Position numbers and translations under genes: made by a program | NCBI GenBank assembly: GCA_027627225.1 | Contig: CM051040.1 | Coordinates: 26,692,634 to 26,756,633, forward strand | DNA length: 64,000 bases | From: Congeria kusceri | Lineage: Eukaryota > Mollusca > Bivalvia > Myida > Dreissenidae | Direction: 5' to 3' | Shown here: positions 57,986 through 64,000 of the stretch, in pieces | Layout: the number at the start of each line of letters is the position of its first letter | How positions within the stretch are numbered: the stretch's first letter is position 1 | Notes under the pieces: model-generated | Database searches by the model: none | Told to the model about the DNA's origin: nothing | What the model saw: only the letters and a program-made list of their open reading frames with translations

Positions 57986-58421
57986 CCCTTCTCGAAAAAG
58001 TGTATTTAATGTGCATTTAATGCGTATTAAACGCTGCGGTATTGGCACCATATTTTATTTTTTCTGCATTTAATGCGCATTTAATACACTTGAAAATGCA
58101 GAAAAAATACACTTATTACAGAAATAAGGTGTATTTTTTCTGCATTTTTCCTGCATTAACACACTTAAGTGCATTTATAGCGCATTTTTCTCCTTGAAAA
58201 ATACACTAAATGTTCAAAAAATACTCTTAAGTGTATTTAAAGTGTATTTTTGGTGTTTTTTCTAGTGCATTAATACACTTTCTTGTAAAAAATGCAGAAA
58301 AAGTACCGAAAAAATACACTTAGTGTACTAAAAGTGTATTAAATGCGCATTTAACGCTGAAATAATACGGTGCCAATACCGCAGCGTTTAATATGTATTA
58401 AATACACTTTTTCGAGAAGGG
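57986..58421. mobile_element. Foldback MITE CCCTTCTCGAAAAAGTGTAT, copy 2
   Basis: 436 bp with the same perfect 20-bp ends as 32962-33407, and a largely self-complementary interior. Comparison with the uninterrupted element D (TTTTGTATATTTTTT) suggests a TAT or TA target duplication (TATA left, TATT right). No coding capacity. Confidence 0.92.
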
Positions 58422-58985
58422 TATTTTCATTAACAAAGGGTAATAACTCCTGTGATTGAAATACGATATAGCCCATTTTTGGCGTCTGCTGAGATCTTAT
58501 GGTAATACACAAACTATGAAAGTATGGTTATGATTGGATGGAAAATAAAGTCTGTAGGTTGGGAAAAGGCATTTTTGCACTTGTTTGCATGAAAAAGGGG
58601 CAATAACTCTAGTGTTCTGGTGTGATCTGGCCCAATAACAATCCCGTCCAAGATTTTTTGTCATACACAAACTCTGCAAGTTTGGTTAAGATTGGAGAAA
58701 AAGTGAAGTCTCTAGCATGAGAACGAAACAAATTGTTGACGACACACGGACGACAGATGATGCAGGAGAGGTCCCTTATACCAATAGGTCCCCGAGGTAG
58801 GCTTAAAATACAAAAGAATTTTGTGTTTACCACAGCGCATCTGAAATTCTTAAAAATAAAGAAACTCCAACAATTTCTATTTGGTGTATTACAACCTTTT
58901 CTTGAGTGTATACATCATAATATTACATGAAAAAATCCCACACGTCATCTAAATTAAGTCATAATTCTTCAATAGATCACCATTG

Positions 58986-59216
58986 TTATATGCATTCAAA
59001 ACACCAATGCTTTAAAACAACACACTTAAAGATGTAACCTTGAAAACTAATTTGCATTGTTATACCATCCATCAACAGAAATCTGTTACACCGCCCACAT
59101 TCAACAAGTTGCTTATAAATGCATTTAAAACACAGCTGATGCGATTGTTGGTTGACACCGCATGACAGATGCATATCAACCTCAAGTAAATGCGCTATGT
59201 GCCCATCACGTAACAA
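58986..59216 (-). CDS. Weak coding-like ORF, Cys-rich
   Basis: 76 codons on the minus strand from ATG at 59216 with LRDGHIAHLLEVDMHLSCG and NQQSHQLCFKCIYKQLVEC, GRCNRFLLMDG. GC is slightly higher than the flanks. A donor-like TTTTCAAG-GTTACA occurs inside. No domain or family recognised. It could be an old transposon gene fragment. Confidence 0.2.
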   Translation of the reverse strand: MLRDGHIAHLLEVDMHLSCGVNQQSHQLCFKCIYKQLVECGRCNRFLLMDGITMQISFQGYIFKCVVLKHWCFECI

Positions 59217-59439
59217 TATGTTAATTATTTTCTTCTAACATCGTCCTTGAGCATGATTAATGGATTGAAAACACCTCATTATAGTATTAAAGGTGGTAAT
59301 GTTTCTCCTGTCAATAACATCAACATATAATTATTGACACAATTTCTGCACCACTAGCTGTTTTTTTCGGCATGGATGGATCCACAATTAACTACTTCGG
59401 AAAGTTTAGCGTAGTGGAATGTGGGTCTTGTATTATTAT

Positions 59440-60205
59440 GACATATGCACTTCAACATACTGGAAAGTCAGTCTTGTATTGTTATGACATATACACTTCA
59501 ACATACTGGAACGTCAGGTCAGTCTTGTATTGTTATGACATATACACTTCAACATACTGGAACGTCAGTCTTGTAATGTTATGGCTTATACACTTCAACA
59601 TACTGGAACGTCAGTATTGTATTGTTATGACATATACACTTCAACATACTGGAACGTCAGTCTTGTATTGTTATGACATATACACTTCAACATACTGGAA
59701 CAACAGTCTTGTATTGTTATGACATATACACTTCAACATACTGGAATGTCAGTCTTGTCTTGTTATGAAGGTACACTTCAACATACTGTAATGTCAGTCT
59801 TGTATTATTATGACATATACACTTCAACATACTGGAATGTCAGTCTTGTATTGTTATGACATATACACTTCAACATACTGGAATGTCAGTCTTGTATTGT
59901 TATGACAGGCACACTTCAACATACTGGAATGTCAGTCCTGTATTGTTGTGACATATACACTTCAACATACTGGAATGTCAGTCTTGTATTGTTATGACAT
60001 ATACACTTCAACATACTGAAATGTCAGTCTTGTATTGTTATGACATATACACTTCAACATACTGGAATGTCAGTAGTATATTGTTATGACAGGTACACTT
60101 CACCGCAGTATTATATTGTTATGACAGGTACACTTCAACATACTGGAATGTCAGTATTATATTGTTATGAAAGGTACACTTCACCATACTGGAATGTCAA
60201 TAATT
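59440..60205 (+). repeat. 46-bp minisatellite
   Basis: About 16 copies of ACATATACACTTCAACATAC followed by TGGAATGTCAGTCTTGTATT and GTTATG. One early unit carries a 5-bp insertion (GTCAGGTCAG). Frames of 116-118 codons across it are artefacts, although the last runs on into the coding-like segment at 60206. Confidence 0.95.
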
Positions 60206-60396
60206 TCTGCTTGACTGAAGCATTACTTAATGTAATTTTCAACCTGAAAATGCCAGGGGACCATGCAAGCAAGCACCAACATCATGATCTAATTATTGAG
60301 CATCATGTGGGCTGCTTAAAGAATCAGTGGACAAACATCCAGCAGTTATGGGAAATAGCCATTTGCATGTTAAGTTCTTACTTTGTGCTCAAATAA
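60206..60396 (+). CDS. Coding-like fragment, possibly transposon-derived
   Basis: After the 46-bp array the plus strand reads FCLTEALLNVIFNLKMPGD then HASKHQHHDLIIEHHVGCL and KNQWTNIQQLWEIAICMLS, ending in TAA at 60394-60396. GC content and composition are protein-like and unlike the surroundings. The pattern MPGD...HHDLIIEHHVGCLKN faintly recalls the PGHN...DLHMEHLNR..K motif of a DUF6589-like family common in invertebrate selfish elements. That is a memory-based guess. Upstream sequence has been replaced by the array, so it is a fragment at best. Confidence 0.3.
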
Positions 60397-61639
60397 TAGT
60401 ATTCAAATGTATGCAAAAGTGGAATGTTCTCAGAGAAAATGCTTGTTCATCCACAACAAGTCCTTGCTATATGTGACATCCAGAATGACTAATATCCCCC
60501 AGGACCATATTCTGTGTAATTTTATGGAAACCAAATATTTATTCCATTGTTTGTTATTACCATAATTTCCACACACATCCTCTTGTAAGTATGATACAGT
60601 TAGGTAATGGGTTTCTTGTATTTTTCTTTTCAAGAAAAAGCTGTGATCATTGAAGGTTTGAGCTGATAAGCCTTAGGCGTCAAAAAAAGTAGCCGTTGTC
60701 CGCTTTCCCGACCCCCTCCCCCTAATTTTCTTCACCGACCCTAAAAGGTTCTTTGCCTATCGATCACTAACTTTTTTTTACTTGTAAAAAGTGCAGTTTT
60801 CGCTAATACGCAGCTTTTCGGTAATTAGCAAACATTCTGAATAAGTCTGCGTGAGACAGACTCTCATGGTAATGAAATACCATAAGGTACAGCTTCTTTC
60901 ATTGGAGCCATTTAAATCTGTGTGGTAAATATGCCGCAAAGAAAAAACTAAGTTAAAGAAATAAAAAATTGTTTTCTTCCCCCCCCCCCGACTTTTTAGG
61001 AGATGTAAACAGAAACCAATATAAAAAAAATTGGCCTTTAAGTAAACACCTGAGCTACCGAATATATGCTACAATAATGTTTCAACACTTTAAGTGCAGA
61101 AAAGTAAAGGATGTAATTTTAAATGATTACAACATAATGGAGCAGTTTCAATCAATAGATGTTTTAGGTTTACTGATTTTAATATCATAAATATATTCTA
61201 TTTACATCACATTATGGAGCAATTTGTTTAAGGAATAATTTTCGATTTATCATTGTTTATCAGCCAATAAACAACGATTAGGAGTTTTGATGCGTAGGAA
61301 TCAAACCACGAGGGCATTAGCACGAGCTGTTTAATAGCCACACATTAGAACGACAAAGTGTTGTTAATTGGCCAATAAACTAATTATTTTGATTCTAACA
61401 TGATTTGACATATATTTTTGCAACTGTAATTGGAACTACTTTTTACAATGCTCAACTTAGTATTTGTCTATAGAAAAATTAGCGAGTATCATGTTAGAAT
61501 TTAAGTTTTGAAATCTTCTGCTATTTAAAGGGCCTATGTCATCGATAGATTGGATTCCTATTACACTATAAATTATATTATATGATAGAAATGCGCTGTA
61601 TTAAGACATGTGCATCAAAAAAGTCTGACAAATTAAAAC
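60397..61639. other. AT-rich stretch, short inverted repeat
   Basis: ATTCTAACATGAT (61391) and ATCATGTTAGAAT (61488) are inverted 13-mers. The segment 61250-61380 has partial dyad symmetry around AACCACGAGGGC...GCACGAGC. A C run sits at about 60979. No gene supported. Confidence 0.35.
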
Positions 61640-61725
61640 CCCAAGCAGAGATCGAACTCACGTCTTAGGAGTCATATGAAGAAATGACAGTAGACAGCTT
61701 TAACAACTGCACTATCATGCTTGGG
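61640..61725 (-). tRNA. tRNA-like sequence, degenerate
   Basis: On the minus strand the ends CCCAAGC and GCTTGGG form a perfect 7-bp acceptor stem. A box A-like TAGTGCAGTTGTTAAAGC and a box B-like GAGTTCGATCTC are in order, 86 nt overall, followed by GTTTT. The T-arm does not fold with a standard 5-bp stem and 7-nt loop, and the anticodon region is over-long (GTCAT...ATGAC hairpin). Probably a tRNA pseudogene or intron-like variant rather than an active gene. Confidence 0.4.
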
Positions 61726-61769
61726 AAGAAGTAGAGTGTAAACTATAATTACAGAAAATACTCGCAACT

Positions 61770-62535
61770 ATGACGTCAAAAAGTAAACATGAAAAGGGCC
61801 AAACAAAGAAGTAAACATGAAAAGGGCCAAACAAAGAAGTAAACATGAAAAGGGCCAAACAAAGAAGTAAACATGAAAAGGGACAATCAAAAGTAAACAT
61901 GAAAAGGGCCAAACAAAGAAGTAAACATGAAAAGGGCCAAACAAAGAAGTAAACATGAAAAGGGCCAAACAAAGAAGTAAACATGAAAAGGGTCAAAAAA
62001 AGAAGTAAACATGAAAAGGGCCAAACAAAGAAGTAAACATGAAAAGGGCCAAACAAAGAAGTAAACATGAAAAAGGGCTAAACAAAGAAGTAAACATGAA
62101 AAGGGCCAAACAAAGAAGTAAACATGAAACGGGCCAAACAAAGAAGTAAACATGAACAGGGCCAAACAAAGAAGTAAACATGAAAAGGGCCAAACAAAAG
62201 TAAACATGAACAGGGCCAAACAAAGAAGTAAACATGAAAAGGGCCAAACAAAGAAGTAAACATGAAAAGGGCCAAACAAAGAAGTAAACATGAAAAGGGC
62301 CAAACAAAGAAGTAAACATGAAAAGGGCCAAACATAGAAGTAAACATGAAAAGGGCCAAACAAAGAAGTAAACATGAAAAGGGCCAAAAAAAGAAGTAAA
62401 CATGAAAAGGGCCAAACAAAGAAGTAAACATGAAAAGGGCCAAACAAAGAAGTAAACATGACAAGGGCCAAACAAAGAAGTAAACATGACAAGGGCCAAA
62501 CAAAGAAGTAAACATGTAAAGGGCCAAACAAAGAA
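61770..62535 (+). repeat. 28-bp minisatellite
   Basis: About 27 copies of AAACATGAAAAGGGCCAAAC followed by AAAGAAGT, with a few shortened units (AATCAAAAGT, AACAAAAGT). Frames of 66-214 codons on the minus strand are artefacts of the repeat. The hAT-like element at 62548 starts directly after it. Confidence 0.97.
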
Positions 62536-62547
62536 GACCCATATTAT

Positions 62548-63230
62548 AAGGGATGGCAAAACTATTCAAATATTCGAATATTCAATTAAATGATCGCTAT
62601 TCGAAAGTTAAAACGCCATTTGACTATTCGCATTTGTTTTGCTTTCAAATACCTGATCATACAAACTTTGTTTTTCATTAAAAAGTATTTTACCAATAGA
62701 TGCCTACAGTTATACCATGTTTTCAATACAATGGTCCGTGTCACGTGTCAGACTAAGAGATATTGAATATACGGGTATGAAAGTATCGGTGGCCACTGGT
62801 CTAGTTGCCAGTAAGGCACACCTTTATCAAACAAGGTGAAACCACAACTGGTAAATTGGAAATTACACCTTAAAAGTGTAACCAAAAAGGCACGTGTCCA
62901 AATAGATTAGACATACATGGATTAGTGATTATTAATATTAACTTCTTTAACAAAAAACACACACACACACAATTAAAACTGGGACCTTTATTTCTTTTAC
63001 TTAATTCTTAATAGGGCGTCATTAATGTATTCAAATGTTTGTGCAATTTGTAAATGAAGCTGTTACTCGCTAATTGGTAATGAAACCTTATATAAAATAA
63101 TTACAGTATGTCGACTAGATCACAAAAGCTCAAAGTAGCTTATCTGAAAATCTATGCGAATATTTGAATATTTGATTGAATGAAAATGGGAATATTCGAA
63201 TACCGATTTTGGTATTCGATGCCATCTCTA
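62548..63230. mobile_element. Non-autonomous hAT-like element
   Basis: The left end AAGGGATGGCAAAACTATTC and the right end TATTCGATGCCATCTCTA are inverted repeats of the TAGGGATGGC type. Flanks CATATTAT (62540-62547) and CTTATTAT (63231-63238) agree at 7 of 8 positions, as an 8-bp hAT target duplication would. GAATATTCGAATA motifs recur near both ends. No transposase frame remains. Confidence 0.7.
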
Positions 63231-63422
63231 CTTATTATAAATGAATTTTTATCTCAGAATATGTGCACTCCTTTTTCATTATATATAGCCTGTTTTAACC
63301 ATTATTATATGTCAGTATTAATATCTGAATTTCAGAATTTTTTAAGAAATTGCCCCCTTGAGGCCCTTTTCGATGACATAGTCCCTTTAACAACCGTTCT
63401 TCAAACTAGGAAGTAGGAAGAA
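63231..63422. other. Short unique AT-rich stretch
   Basis: A 78-codon plus frame (63180-63416) starts within the hAT-like element and is not supported. Confidence 0.3.
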
Positions 63423-63650
63423 ATAGAGAATACATGGGTGGTGCCGAACCGGATAAACTTTCTCCTTCCCGGCACCTACCGTGTATTCTATTTATCCTGA
63501 TTTCTATTCAATTAAATTTAAAAACACCAAACACTAAAGTTTTAAATTAAACAAAAAAACTCTAGACGGGCCTCGACCTAATAACTCGCTTGCATGAATG
63601 CGTACGACCCGGAAAAAATAGTTCTCTATTTCTTATTCACCTTTTTCAAA
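63423..63650. mobile_element. Foldback element FB1, arm-deleted copy
   Basis: ATAGAGAATACATGGGTGGTGCCG is followed directly by AACCGGATAAACTTTCTCC and GGCACCTACCGTGTATTCTA. Compared with 22185-22334, most of the left arm and the GGGCGAGC hairpin are missing. The next 150 bp track those after 22334 (TATCCTG, TTCTA-TCAATT, ATAACTCGCT). Confidence 0.75.
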
Positions 63651-64000
63651 AAGCAAAAGTAAAATATTAATAAATCTTATTTGCTGACGTCAGTACGACA
63701 CGAAAATGACGTAGTATATTTGTTTTTGTTTTAAACCAGATTATATTGGTTTTTAAAGAGTTAAATTACGTCACACCAACTACGTCATTCATTTTGAGTT
63801 GTTAGTTTACACAATGTAGTCAAACGAGAACGCGAGTGTTTTGCAGTTTAAAATACATGAAATCGGAATAAATATTTAGTGTTTCTGTGTTTTGGATGGA
63901 TTATATTATGCAATAGCATTCAGATAAAAAGTGTATGGAATATTTGCCTCGAATGGAAACGGTGAGATTGATCCCTTTTCAATTTTCTACGATTTACTCG
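63651..64000. other. Unique AT-rich stretch
   Basis: TGACGTCA-like and TACGTCAT motifs recur near 63684-63790. No gene or element recognised before the window ends. Confidence 0.25.

Larger units (their letters stand above)
55649..58806 (+). mobile_element. Composite element F, broken by two younger insertions
   Basis: Head AACAAGAAGGCCATAATGA then GAACTGGTACAGATGAAGAC as in A, D and E. The core is interrupted by G3 (55914-57488) and by a CCCTTCTCG MITE (57986-58421). It resumes as GCCCATTTTTGGCGTCTGCTG and GGGGCAATAACTC units, and ends in a decayed tail (GAGAGGTCCCTTATACCAAT) near 58806 without the usual hairpin. Minus frames of 60-111 codons here are shadows of core units. Confidence 0.85.

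Noticed and set aside
61715..62569. Minus-strand frames of 117-214 codons with FTSLFGPFHV repeats
   Set aside because: 28-bp tandem repeat. Frames switch at each unit and length variants break them.

Overview
This window looks like intergenic and intronic DNA from an animal genome, very probably a bivalve mollusc. Several short dispersed elements here match my memory of bivalve genomes: elements opening AAACAAGAG, a V-type tRNA SINE, and a GTCGTGGGAAAACC element I associate with dreissenid mussels. That memory was not checked by any search. The DNA is AT-rich. Almost all long open frames fall inside tandem repeats whose unit is stop-free, so they are not genes. I see no prokaryotic organisation, rRNA, intact transposase, CRISPR array or complete single-exon gene.

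Gene content is sparse. The best case is a minus-strand gene read from three exon candidates at 10922-11040, 4749-4847 and 2389-2462. Their splice signals and phases agree (all phase 1). Together they encode a Tyr/Met/Gln/Asn/Ser-rich C-terminus ending in a stop. The first intron is filled by a 34-bp minisatellite of about 5.9 kb. A second, weaker minus-strand model joins a hydrophobic first exon (14351-14447) to a terminal exon (13327-13499). Isolated coding-like pieces lie at 13686-13820 (+), 17593-17703 (-), 23205-23291 (-), 30618-30817 (+), 58986-59216 (-) and 60206-60396 (+).

The rest is repeats. (1) At least twelve minisatellites, with units of 34, 91, 19, 72, about 33, 24, 21, 39, 27, 42, 46 and 28 bp. 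(2) A superfamily of composite elements sharing an AAACAAGAG-like 5' end, subterminal inverted repeats, a core of roughly 140-165-bp tandem units and usually a 3' hairpin. Copies lie at 3129-3580, 11421-12396, 15091-16978, 17705-18662, 20689-22016, 37714-38404, 41313-43805, 41635-43090, 49934-50482, 55649-58806 and 55914-57488. One nested copy shows a seamless insertion without target duplication, which suggests a rolling-circle (Helentron/HINE or 'pearl'-like) origin. (3) Cut-and-paste relics: a deleted hAT-like element inside the 34-bp array, a 362-bp element whose target duplication is a splice donor, two CCCTTCTCG MITEs, and a hAT-like element at 62548-63230. (4) Long perfect or near-perfect palindromes at 19744-19819, 35101-35300 and 36420-36537, plus several looser foldbacks. 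(5) tRNA-derived sequences at 1991-2302, 27300-27372 and 61640-61725.

Layout: 1-11 kb, minus-strand gene with satellite-filled intron; 11-22 kb, composite elements around a weak second gene; 22-32 kb, mostly unique AT-rich DNA with dispersed repeats; 32-48 kb, minisatellites, palindromes and nested elements; 48-64 kb, unique DNA with nested elements, two arrays and a hAT relic.
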